NCBI GenBank assembly: GCA_947455285.1
Contig: CANGOK010000150.1
Location: forward strand, 1 to 8,088
Reading direction: 5' to 3'
Length of the DNA: 8,088 nt
Source: Beijerinckiaceae bacterium
GTDB lineage: Bacteria; Pseudomonadota; Alphaproteobacteria; Rhizobiales; Beijerinckiaceae
The notes under the pieces are model-generated. The model did no database searches, had not been told where the DNA came from, and was given only the letters and a program-made list of their open reading frames with translations. Of this stretch, positions 1 to 5,826 are shown piece after piece. Position 1 is the first letter of the stretch. Each line of letters starts with the position of its first letter. The position numbers and the translations under genes were made by a program.

Positions 1-406
1 AAAGCCAGATGCGTTGGCCTATTTACAGCCTTCGCAAATAGCTCAATTGGCGACATCTCCATTGTCGGGTTTAGCCTCGTCTCAAGCCGTGCAATTGACC
101 AAGGCGCAAATTGGGGCGCTTAGCGCCCAGCAGCTTGGCGCAATCTCGATCTCCGCGCTTGTCTCGCTCAATCAAAGCCAGATTTCTGGAATCCTTCCAA
201 GCGCCATTTCGGGGCTATCGACTGATCAGATCCAGGCGCTGGGTGCGGCGGGAATAAACGGCTTCAACGGCGCCCAATTAAGTGGATTGAGCGGCTCTCA
301 ATTGAATGGCTTCACATCGGATCAGATTTCGGTCCTCACAAGCAATCAGGTTAGTGGGCTTACGTCTCAAGCCCTAAATAAACTCACATCTGATCAATTT
401 TCCTTG
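1..406 (+). repeat. Higher-order repeat unit 1 (octads 0-16)
   Basis: First of three 408-bp units, each of 17 octads (136 residues). The first octad is cut by the window edge (visible residues KPDALAY). Octads at unit registers 0, 6, 8, 10 and 15 lack the usual Gln at position 5 (KPDALAY, ISISALVS, ILPSAISG, LGAAGING, LTSQALNK), and the same registers lack it in units 2 and 3. Confidence 0.6.
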
Positions 407-1234
407 CTCAATCCTGAGGTCGTCGCACATTTAACCGCCTCACAGGTCAAGGGTCTGACCACGGATGACATAGCCAATCTCACTCTCGATCAACAAGCCA
501 AGTTTGGCCCTCTGCAGATTGCGGCCCTCACCTCGCAACAAATTCAAAGCTTAAGCACGACATTCGTAAGCGCATTGGATGAAGCACGGGCTCGAGCAAT
601 TTCGGCGATTGCTATTGTAGGTTTCGATACTGTGCAAATCCAAACTTTAGATCCCTCTATTATTTCGCGATTGAGTTCATCGCAGATATTCGGGATGACC
701 ACGACACAAATCAATGCGCTTAAAGATGCGCAAGTAAGATCCTTGAGCAGCTCGCAATCACCAGGATTGCGCAATGACGCCTTGGCGGCGTTCAGCTCTG
801 ATCAGATTACGCAGCTTGCGCCGGAGGTGGTAGGCAACTTGCGCCCTGCGCAGGTCATTGCATTAACATCGGATCAAATATCCGCCCTGACGATAGACCA
901 GATCCACCATTTGGGACTTTCGACCATTGGCGGCTTGTCCGCCAAGCAAGTGAGCAAGCTTACGGCAGATTTCATTCTTACCTTGAGCGGCAGTCAACTT
1001 TCAGCGATCTCAAGATCTTCAATCAGTGGGCTTGGTAGCACACAAATTCAGGCTCTTGATGTTTACGGTGTGACTTGTTTAACACCAAATCAGATAGGCG
1101 GCCTGACTACGTCTCAGCTCAACTCCCTTTCAAACGACCAGCTAAAGGCGTTGACCGCCTTGCAGGTCAAAGCGTTAAATGCGAAGGATGTTAAAATGTT
1201 GTCTGCGGATAAGCAGCTTTTACTAAAACGGTAA
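1..1234 (+). CDS. Octapeptide-repeat protein, 5' end outside the window
   Basis: The frame is open from the left edge (codons from base 2) to the TAA at 1232-1234. The TTG at 14 is not the start, because the residues before it (KPDA) already fit the repeat. From base 23 the protein is 50 consecutive 8-residue repeats with no insertion or deletion, followed by LKR and stop. The consensus is L-[TS]-x-x-Q-[IVL]-x-[GA], for example LTSDQISA. Position 1 is always hydrophobic (40 Leu, the rest Ile, Phe or Met). Position 5 is Gln in 31 of 50, and position 6 is usually Ile, Val or Leu. Charged and aromatic residues are scarce, and only one Cys is visible. No signal peptide, catalytic motif, RTX nonapeptide, transmembrane segment or anchoring domain is seen in this part; the N-terminus is missing. 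I do not know a named family for it. Similar LTxxQIxxL tandem stretches occur, as I recall, in large uncharacterised bacterial proteins. A surface or secreted structural role is only a guess. Base composition is lower in GC than the right half of the window. Confidence 0.85.
   Translation, partial: KPDALAYLQPSQIAQLATSPLSGLASSQAVQLTKAQIGALSAQQLGAISISALVSLNQSQISGILPSAISGLSTDQIQALGAAGINGFNGAQLSGLSGSQLNGFTSDQISVLTSNQVSGLTSQALNKLTSDQFSLLNPEVVAHLTASQVKGLTTDDIANLTLDQQAKFGPLQIAALTSQQIQSLSTTFVSALDEARARAISAIAIVGFDTVQIQTLDPSIISRLSSSQIFGMTTTQINALKDAQVRSLSSSQSPGLRNDALAAFSSDQITQLAPEVVGNLRPAQVIALTSDQISALTIDQIHHLGLSTIGGLSAKQVSKLTADFILTLSGSQLSAISRSSISGLGSTQIQALDVYGVTCLTPNQIGGLTTSQLNSLSNDQLKALTALQVKALNAKDVKMLSADKQLLLKR
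407..814 (+). repeat. Higher-order repeat unit 2 (octads 17-33)
   Basis: The unit begins with the octad LNPEVVAH, matching LAPEVVGN at the start of unit 3. Registers 6, 8, 10 and 15 are again non-Gln (LSTTFVSA, ISAIAIVG, LDPSIISR, LRNDALAA). By eye, 48 of 136 residues are identical to unit 3 with no gaps. Some of that is due to the octad consensus itself. The DNA of the copies has diverged considerably, so this is not a recent duplication. Confidence 0.6.
815..1222 (+). repeat. Higher-order repeat unit 3 (octads 34-50)
   Basis: The last unit starts at LAPEVVGN and carries non-Gln octads at registers 6, 8, 10 and 15 (LTADFILT, ISRSSISG, LDVYGVTC, LNAKDVKM). If the unit is phased on the PE octad, it ends exactly at octad 50, and the protein stops three residues later. 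Octad 50 (LSADKQLL) departs from the consensus, as is common for a C-terminal capping repeat. Confidence 0.6.
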
Positions 1235-1271
1235 AACAAGCACGTTGCAGTCATGGCGGCAGAACTAAGGC

Positions 1272-1325
1272 TGCAACAGGCGCAAACTGCCTCGTTGCAT
1301 GACCCAAGCGCCTTTGCGGTTGGGT
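1272..1325. terminator. Two tandem hairpins between convergent genes
   Basis: Hairpin 1 pairs TGCAAC (1272-1277) and AGGC (1278-1281) with GCCT (1289-1292) and GTTGCA (1294-1299), with one bulged C and a 7-base loop. Hairpin 2 pairs ACCCAA (1302-1307) with TTGGGT (1320-1325) and, after a G-G mismatch, CGC with GCG around a 4-base loop. They lie between the stop codons of the repeat protein and the acyltransferase. Neither has a U tract on either strand, so Rho-independent termination is uncertain. An alternative fold pairs GTTGCAG (1244-1250) with CTGCAAC (1271-1277). Confidence 0.4.
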
Positions 1326-1375
1326 AAACATATCACTGGAGCGACCGCACCACGCCATATTGGCATTTGGTCCCT

Positions 1376-3355
1376 TCAGTAATTCCGAACCATGTTTTTG
1401 TATTGCGCCGCGATGAAGGGCGCCAGTCGGGACGAGCCCTCATAACCGAGATGATTGTCATCGATATAGAGCGGAACATTATTCATGACGGGTCGGCAAT
1501 GCTGTTCATTGCATAAGATCTCGTGAGGGAAAATTACCGTTGCGGTTTTCTGCTCCTGCGCCCGGCCAAGGACCTCCAGAATTTTTGCCTGACGGCTCTC
1601 AAAATCTGAGCGAAGGAGCAATGGCATATCAGTTTTGAGATATGAGGCGCGTATGAATGCATTCGGGACATTAAAATGGAACTCGGGAGTCGGACCGATA
1701 ATCAAGGTTCGAACGCCAAAAGCGTTAAACTGCCGAAGCGTCGCTTCGAAAGCTTCGGAAAAGGGAACCTCAGCGTCATCGCTGTTCCGATAGATTTTTT
1801 TCGGCAAAATGCCTTCCGAAGGTGAGCGCAGGTCGGAAGCCAGCATCGCCCAGCGACTGCTGAAGATAATCGTCTTGACGCCTCCGTCTCGAGCTAAATT
1901 GCGCACAGCTTCTGACAACTCGCGACATTCCGCCTGATTTTTGCGCTTGGAAAAATGGACGTCAAGCAGAGGCGGGCAATCGGACATGACGATGGAAAAG
2001 CCTGAGAAACCGCTTTCGCTCAGCCTGACGCTCAATTGTTTAGAATACATCCCTGCATGAGAATCTCCCCATAAAATGTAATCGACCGGCATGTTCGTCG
2101 GAGAGATTGCGCAAGTGGAAGCACGGCTGATCTTGGAGAATGGTTCTACCGTTATGCAGGCGATCCGATCATCTTGCGTCTCGCGCCGGTCGTGGACGAT
2201 GCGCGCCTCAGGATCAAGCCGAAAGGCGGCGCCGTCAGTATGGAGGATCAATATCGACAGGCTTAAAATGACGAGAGTCGTCAGAACCGCACTGATCTTG
2301 AACGATCGCGCAGGTATCACGGACGCGTTTCTGAACGGCGTTTCGATAAACTTCCAGCTGATATAGGCGCTGAAGGTTGCGCCTGTGAGAATGAGAACCT
2401 TTTCAAGGTGCGAAAAATCGCGTCCAAGCAACAGTCCGGCGAAAACAATGATGATCCAGTGGTGCAAATAGAGTGAATACGAAATTCGCCCCAGGAATCG
2501 CGCAGGAGCGGAACCAAGGATCAACATTAGAGGAGATCTCTCGCCTGGCGCCGCCAGAATGATCGCAGCTGTCGCCATAACAGGCGCTAGAGCTACGACG
2601 CCAGGAAAGATCATACGCGCGTCAATCAAGAAAAAACTCAAAGAAAGTCCAACGGCGCCGACGAGAGAAAACAGTTGCGAAAGCCTCTTCGGCATCCGGT
2701 GCGTTTTTTCGATGAAGGCAATGAGCGCTCCGACCCCGATTTCCCAAAATCGCGACATCGGCATATAAAACGCATGTCGACCATCAAACAGATAGTAGCT
2801 CGCAACGATGTTGTAGCCGAACGAAAGCAGCGAGATGATAAGGATGGTCGCAAAAAGCCTTCTGCCGCCGCCCAGATATGTCAGAAGGACAAGCACCCAT
2901 GGGGTGGTGAGATAAAACTGCTCCTCAACGCCCAATGACCAGGTGTGGAGAAGCGGCAGGGTTCTCGCGCCATCAGCAAAGTAGGACAGCGTATCCGCGA
3001 AATAAATGTTCGAGACCGAAAATATTGCGGCGAGCGCCGACTTGACGGTAGACGCATATTCCCTTGGGGAAAGGATTGCGTAGCCGATTAGAAGGCATGC
3101 TGCGATGGCTACGAGCAGGGCGGGAAAAAGTCTGCGAATGCGTCGCGCATAAAACGCCAGCACCGAGGATGCATTGTAATTTTTTTCATCACGCAAATGA
3201 CGAAAGATGACGAAGCCGGAAATCACATAGAAGACATCTACGCCGATGAACCCGCCGGAAGCGAAGGAAAAGTCGAGATGAAATAAAAAAATGGATAGAA
3301 CCGCAATCGCTCGCAGCCCATCTATGTCACGCCTATAGTCTTTTGTAATTTGCAT
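1376..3355 (-). CDS. OafA-like O-acyltransferase (acyltransferase 3 + SGNH domain)
   Basis: A 659-residue inner-membrane protein expected to move acyl (usually acetyl) groups onto a surface glycan such as O-antigen, exopolysaccharide or peptidoglycan. Residues about 7-345 form the acyltransferase 3 domain: RRDIDGLRAIAVL at 8-20, His26, GGFIGVDVFYVISGF at 34-48, the Arg cluster RRIRR at 71-75, LPLLHTWSLGVEEQFYL at 133-149, GRISYSLYLHHW at 289-300 and ETPFR at 338-342. There are about ten hydrophobic segments plus one more at 352-371 that leads to the periplasm. The C-terminal part (about 385-659) is an SGNH domain with GDSHA (Ser432) and a D-x-x-H motif in DDNHLGYEG (His635). The length is usual for AT3-SGNH fusions. 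I chose the ATG at 3353-3355; the open frame runs on to a TTG at 3466, but that adds 37 residues unlike the family. The Shine-Dalgarno is weak. TTGCAA and TATCAG, 16 bases apart upstream, are a poor promoter candidate. No glycan synthesis genes adjoin it, so the substrate is unknown. Confidence 0.95.
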   Translation of the reverse strand: MQITKDYRRDIDGLRAIAVLSIFLFHLDFSFASGGFIGVDVFYVISGFVIFRHLRDEKNYNASSVLAFYARRIRRLFPALLVAIAACLLIGYAILSPREYASTVKSALAAIFSVSNIYFADTLSYFADGARTLPLLHTWSLGVEEQFYLTTPWVLVLLTYLGGGRRLFATILIISLLSFGYNIVASYYLFDGRHAFYMPMSRFWEIGVGALIAFIEKTHRMPKRLSQLFSLVGAVGLSLSFFLIDARMIFPGVVALAPVMATAAIILAAPGERSPLMLILGSAPARFLGRISYSLYLHHWIIIVFAGLLLGRDFSHLEKVLILTGATFSAYISWKFIETPFRNASVIPARSFKISAVLTTLVILSLSILILHTDGAAFRLDPEARIVHDRRETQDDRIACITVEPFSKISRASTCAISPTNMPVDYILWGDSHAGMYSKQLSVRLSESGFSGFSIVMSDCPPLLDVHFSKRKNQAECRELSEAVRNLARDGGVKTIIFSSRWAMLASDLRSPSEGILPKKIYRNSDDAEVPFSEAFEATLRQFNAFGVRTLIIGPTPEFHFNVPNAFIRASYLKTDMPLLLRSDFESRQAKILEVLGRAQEQKTATVIFPHEILCNEQHCRPVMNNVPLYIDDNHLGYEGSSRLAPFIAAQYKNMVRNY

Positions 3356-3807
3356 TTTACGGGTTTTTCCATTCGGAAAATTCTTCAGATCAGGCTGATA
3401 ACCTCTGTTGAATCTATTGCAAAGAGACCCGATGTAGAAAGTCTGCTGCAATGATGGCGGCCTCAAGGGGCGACGATTAGCCGTTTCCTTTGCTCACGCG
3501 GCCTGGCCCATGACCTGTGTATAGGGCAGGTCGTCAGCGTAGACTTCTTCATCGGAACGAATGATTTGATCAATCAGCAAATTCCATGCCGGATAGTCGG
3601 GCGAGAAGCCGTAGTAAGCAGATCATAACCAACATTGAATTGCAGTGGTCATAGTTCCCCTGAATTCACCAATTGTTAAGGGTCGGGACATTTTCCGGCC
3701 GCGATGCGCCCCGCGGCCTGCGACAACCGCCAGGATTGTTAGTAAACTCTTCATCACCGTTGCACGGCGGCCCGCATCGCGCGGCGCGCAAGACGAGAGG
3801 TGGCGAC
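3356..3807. other. Gene-poor junction between low-GC and GC-rich DNA
   Basis: This 452-base gap holds the leader of the acyltransferase gene (3356-3480, - strand), the coding-like remnant at 3494-3622, and the leader of the small + strand gene at 3808. From about 3690 rightward the DNA is clearly GC-richer. I found no tRNA, transposase, terminal inverted repeats or convincing target-site duplication. Open frames overlapping 3623-3901 (-) and 3673-3807 (+) have low-complexity Arg/Pro content and look like chance frames. Confidence 0.5.
3494..3622 (-). pseudogene. 3' remnant of an unidentified gene, or small ORF with in-frame TGA
   Basis: A 42-codon open tail starts just after a TGA (3623-3625) and ends at TGA 3494-3496. 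It reads with ordinary protein character: AYYGFSPDYPAWN near the start, then LLIDQIIRSDEEVYADD, then LPYTQVMGQAA at the end. It has mostly C/G or T third positions and no usable early start codon. In the same frame, upstream of the TGA, lies ATGACC (from 3652) preceded by AGGGGA, giving nine codons before the stop. So it is either the truncated end of a lost gene or a small gene broken by one nonsense codon. I do not recognise the family. It sits where base composition changes between the left and right parts. Confidence 0.35.
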
Positions 3808-3984
3808 ATGTACAGCGTGGTCCATAAGCAATCGCAATCGAAGGGCGATTACTATTGCGTCTATGATGGTGGCCGACTGGTTTTCCGCACCACGGATTCA
3901 CGCGCAGCCAAAGAATGGCTGAAGCGTAACCCGGGCTACGTGGAACCTCCCGTGCGGACTGTCAGGCGGCTGCTGGTGGCTTAA
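3808..3984 (+). CDS. Small hypothetical protein, 58 residues
   Basis: It starts MYSVVHKQSQSKGDYYCVYD and ends VRTVRRLLVA. The ATG at 3808 is preceded by GAGAGG (3795-3800) with seven bases of spacing, so I prefer it to the TTG at 3673, whose extra 45 residues look non-coding. The middle reads as a compact beta-hairpin-like segment (YYCVYDGGRLVFRTT, residues 15-29) followed by a short helix (SRAAKEWLKRNPG, 31-43). It is basic, has a single Cys at 17, and has no signal peptide or membrane segment. It stands alone on its strand, 279 bases before the L,D-transpeptidase gene. I do not recognise a named family, and function is unknown. Codon use matches the GC-rich right half. Confidence 0.65.
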   Translation: MYSVVHKQSQSKGDYYCVYDGGRLVFRTTDSRAAKEWLKRNPGYVEPPVRTVRRLLVA

Positions 3985-4007
3985 ACGCCACCCGCCCAAT
4001 TTTCGGA

Positions 4008-4028
4008 AGCGCCCCTAAGCCGGGCGCT
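4008..4028 (+). terminator. Hairpin after the small hypothetical gene
   Basis: AGCGCCC (4008-4014) pairs perfectly with GGGCGCT (4022-4028) around a 7-base loop, 24 bases after the stop at 3984. No T run follows, so this is a possible rather than a classic terminator. Confidence 0.4.
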
Positions 4029-4218
4029 CCATTGGTGCGCCGGCTCGCATCTTGACTTGGCTTAGTTCGCCGACGCCCTGAACATGGTCATGAAAGTTAA
4101 CGGATCTTAAACGCTCGGCTTAGCCCACTGTTGCGGGGTAACCACTGCTTCACCACGATTGATTCAAAATCTGGTCAGCCGGTTGCCAATGACAAGCCTC
4201 TGGTGAAAATACGGTCAG

Positions 4219-4240
4219 GGTTCAGCCATATCGTTGAACC
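4219..4240. promoter_or_regulatory. Inverted repeat upstream of the L,D-transpeptidase gene
   Basis: GGTTCA (4219-4224) and TGAACC (4235-4240) form perfect 6-base arms separated by ten bases, ending 23 bases before the ATG at 4264. The size and spacing would suit a dimeric regulator's operator or a small hairpin in the mRNA leader. I cannot match it to a known regulator. The rest of 3985-4263 shows no clear promoter. Confidence 0.25.
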
Positions 4241-4263
4241 ATTCCGTTTAAGAGGCCATCCCC

Positions 4264-4902
4264 ATGCGTCGCCATATTCCGGCCCTTGCCGGCGTTTTTG
4301 CGGGACTGATGCTTTCATCCGCCCCCGCCCTCGCTCTCTCCGTGGACGTCATCGATCTTGAAACGCGCGTGCCCGGCATGGCTGTTCAGCCCCCTGCTCC
4401 GGTCGCGCCCCCTGCGGCGATACCGGCGCCGAGCCAGCAAAACGCCCAGCCGCAGCAAGGCGCCATCCCGCGTCAGATGGTTGATTGGACAGGCTCGCAG
4501 CCCGCTGGCTCAATCGTCGTCTCTACGCAAGAGCGCCGCCTTTATCTGGTTCTGGGAGATGGCAAGGCCATGCGTTATGGCGTGGGCGTCGGCCGTCCGG
4601 GCTTCGAATGGGCGGGCGCCAAGACCATCACCAACAAGCGCGAATGGCCCGATTGGACGCCGCCGCCCGAAATGCTGCGTCGCCGCCCAGATCTGCCGCG
4701 CCATATGAAGGGCGGGCCGGAAAACCCGCTGGGCGCCCGCGCCATGTACCTGGGCTCCTCGCTCTATCGCATCCATGGGTCGAACGAGCCTGACACCATC
4801 GGCCAGGCCGTGTCTTCCGGCTGCATCCGCATGACGAACGAGGATGTGACGGATCTCTACACCCGCGTGAAAGTCGGCGCGACCGTCACCGTGATGCGCT
4901 GA
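4264..4902 (+). CDS. L,D-transpeptidase, YkuD family, secreted
   Basis: A 212-residue periplasmic enzyme of the family that forms 3-3 peptidoglycan cross-links or attaches proteins to peptidoglycan. Residues 1-24 are a signal peptide (RRH, then a hydrophobic core, with a likely cut near APALA-LS). Residues about 40-70 are a Pro/Ala/Gln-rich linker. The YkuD domain covers about 82-212, starting IVVSTQERRLYLV. The catalytic motif is present: His171 in YRIHGS and SSGCIRM at 184-190 with nucleophile Cys187 and Arg189. The ATG at 4264 follows AGAGG (4251-4255) by eight bases. No LysM or other peptidoglycan-binding domain is present, so binding depends on the catalytic domain. The gene appears to be a single-gene unit closed by a strong terminator. 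The exact role (cross-linking or protein anchoring) cannot be told from the sequence. Confidence 0.95.
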   Translation: MRRHIPALAGVFAGLMLSSAPALALSVDVIDLETRVPGMAVQPPAPVAPPAAIPAPSQQNAQPQQGAIPRQMVDWTGSQPAGSIVVSTQERRLYLVLGDGKAMRYGVGVGRPGFEWAGAKTITNKREWPDWTPPPEMLRRRPDLPRHMKGGPENPLGARAMYLGSSLYRIHGSNEPDTIGQAVSSGCIRMTNEDVTDLYTRVKVGATVTVMR

Positions 4903-4926
4903 GACGCAACTTATTCATGAGATTTC

Positions 4927-4952
4927 AAGCCGGGCCTCGCGCCCGGCTTTTT
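4927..4952 (+). terminator. Rho-independent terminator of the L,D-transpeptidase gene
   Basis: AAGCCGGGC (4927-4935) pairs perfectly over nine bases with GCCCGGCTT (4941-4949) around the loop CTCGC. Five Ts (4948-4952) close it, 24 bases after the stop. It ends four bases before the convergent DUF971 stop codon. On the opposite strand only a weak T stretch follows the stem, so it may serve that gene poorly. Confidence 0.9.
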
Positions 4953-4956
4953 GCTA

Positions 4957-5337
4957 TCAGCGCGGATCCCGGCTTAGGCCCTTGGCCGCCAGCTCCGCCT
5001 CATAGGCCGCCCATTTGGCCTCGCGCTTGACGGCGAGATCGTGAATCCAGGCGAAAGTGTAGATGCCGGTCGAATGGCCGTCGCTGAACAGCAGCCGCAC
5101 CGCGTAATTGCCGGTCGGCTGAATATCTGTGATCGTGACATTGCGCTTGCCGAACTGGAGCTGACGCTGCGAAGGCGAATGGCCCTGAACCTCGGCGCTT
5201 GGGCTTTCCACCCGCAGATATTCCGCGCTGAGCGTATGGCGCTCGCCGTTATCGAAGGCGATGGTGAAGGACCGCCCGCCATCCGAGAGGCGAAGTTCGG
5301 TCGGCCATGGCGCGGCAGGCGATGAGGCGTTGGTCAA
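4957..5337 (-). CDS. DUF971 (GBBH-like N-terminal domain) protein
   Basis: A 126-residue soluble protein consisting almost only of the DUF971 domain, named for its likeness to the N-terminal domain of gamma-butyrobetaine hydroxylase. Diagnostic stretches are WPTELRLS (11-18), the AEYLRVESPSAEVQGH block (38-53) and RLLFSDGHSTGIYTFAWIHDL (81-101). The last ends in the aromatic-rich signature typical of the family. Its C-terminus is a charged helix. The domain also occurs fused to Mrp/HCF101-type Fe-S carrier proteins in plants, so a link to Fe-S metabolism is possible; the stand-alone form has no proven function that I can name. The start is a TTG at 5335-5337; no in-frame ATG fits, and a GGGAG lies seven bases upstream. 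It is 55 bases downstream of another - strand gene and may be co-transcribed with it. The coding end nearly touches the terminator of the convergent gene. Confidence 0.88.
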   Translation of the reverse strand: MTNASSPAAPWPTELRLSDGGRSFTIAFDNGERHTLSAEYLRVESPSAEVQGHSPSQRQLQFGKRNVTITDIQPTGNYAVRLLFSDGHSTGIYTFAWIHDLAVKREAKWAAYEAELAAKGLSRDPR

Positions 5338-5344
5338 TGGCGGG

Positions 5345-5349
5345 CTCCC
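5345..5349 (-). promoter_or_regulatory. Ribosome binding site supporting the TTG start of the DUF971 gene
   Basis: GGGAG on the - strand sits seven bases before TTG 5335-5337. There is no ATG in frame upstream before the DNA stops resembling coding sequence, so the site favours TTG as the true start. Confidence 0.5.
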
Positions 5350-5392
5350 GTTGGCGCAAGCTATAATCCCTTCGCGCCCTCACCGGAAGCCG

Positions 5393-5704
5393 CTAATGGC
5401 GCTGGACCGGCTTCACGAGCTTCGCCATCCGCCTGGGCGGAAGGGGCGGCTCCCTGCCGGGCATTTTCTGGATCGCGCGAAGGGCCGCCCTAGCGTAACG
5501 GCGCTTGTGACGCAGCACCTGCGGGGCGGGCTCAGCCTGCGCAGGACTGGCTGTGGGAGGGCGCGGCGCGGCGGCCAGAGCCCCGGCGGCGAGCACGACC
5601 GCTCCAGCTGCCTGCGGCGCAGGCGGGGGCGCCGCCGCCCGTGAATAGCGGATGAGCCCCGACACCAGAAAAGCTGCGAGAAAAAGGAATGCGATCATGC
5701 GCAT
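5393..5704 (-). CDS. Small Pro/Ala-rich membrane-anchored protein, 103 residues
   Basis: I start it at the ATG 5702-5704, which has GGGA (5712-5715) seven bases upstream; a TTG at 5749 and a second ATG at 5698 are alternatives. The N-terminus (MRMIAFLFLAAFLVSGLI, residues 1-18) is one hydrophobic segment, either a signal peptide or a membrane anchor. After it comes a long Ala/Pro tract (23-62) and a strongly basic C-terminus with RHKRRYARAALR (65-76) and PPRRMAKLVKPVQRH at the end. There is no recognisable domain. It probably lies in the inner membrane with a disordered periplasmic tail. Low complexity and high GC mean that part of the open frame could be fortuitous, but the anchor, ribosome site and placement between two real genes favour a gene. 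It lies divergent from moaA and upstream of the DUF971 gene. Confidence 0.55.
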   Translation of the reverse strand: MRMIAFLFLAAFLVSGLIRYSRAAAPPPAPQAAGAVVLAAGALAAAPRPPTASPAQAEPAPQVLRHKRRYARAALRAIQKMPGREPPLPPRRMAKLVKPVQRH

Positions 5705-5810
5705 GATAGTGTCCCGCCCGGGCTGTGATGTGAGAGATTGAACAACCAATCCGCCCCGCCACGGTTCCCACCCTTTTCTTGCGGCCTCGCAGCGCTTACA
5801 TTGCTGTTCT

Positions 5811-5816
5811 GGAGGT
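5811..5816 (+). promoter_or_regulatory. Ribosome binding site deciding the moaA start
   Basis: GGAGGT lies ten bases before the ATG at 5827. It is inside the open frame that could otherwise begin at TTG 5779, so it points to the ATG as the true start. Confidence 0.65.
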
Positions 5817-5826
5817 CCCGGATTTC

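Noticed and set aside
1..1234. TAL-effector-like repeats (LTPxQV resemblance)
   Set aside because: TAL repeats are about 34 residues with a variable residue pair; here the period is strictly 8 and no such pair exists.
1..1234. CRISPR array or DNA satellite with a 24-base period
   Set aside because: The 24-base period comes from the coded octads; bases are not conserved between copies, there are no spacers, and the frame is open throughout.
3356..3466. N-terminal extension of the acyltransferase to the TTG at 3466
   Set aside because: The extra 37 residues do not resemble the family, whose conserved start (RRDIDGLRA) follows the ATG at 3355 by a few residues.
3623..3901. Open frame of 92 codons on the - strand
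   Set aside because: Arg/His/Cys-rich composition, overlaps the better-supported + strand gene at 3808, and no ribosome site is seen at its start.
5338..5392. Separate promoter for the DUF971 gene (TATAG-like box near 5364)
   Set aside because: The -35 region at the right distance matches poorly, so co-transcription with the upstream gene is as likely.
5705..5826. Molybdenum cofactor riboswitch ahead of moaA
   Set aside because: The 122-base gap shared with a divergent gene shows no long paired architecture that I can trace; only a weak ATTG/CAAT inverted repeat is present.
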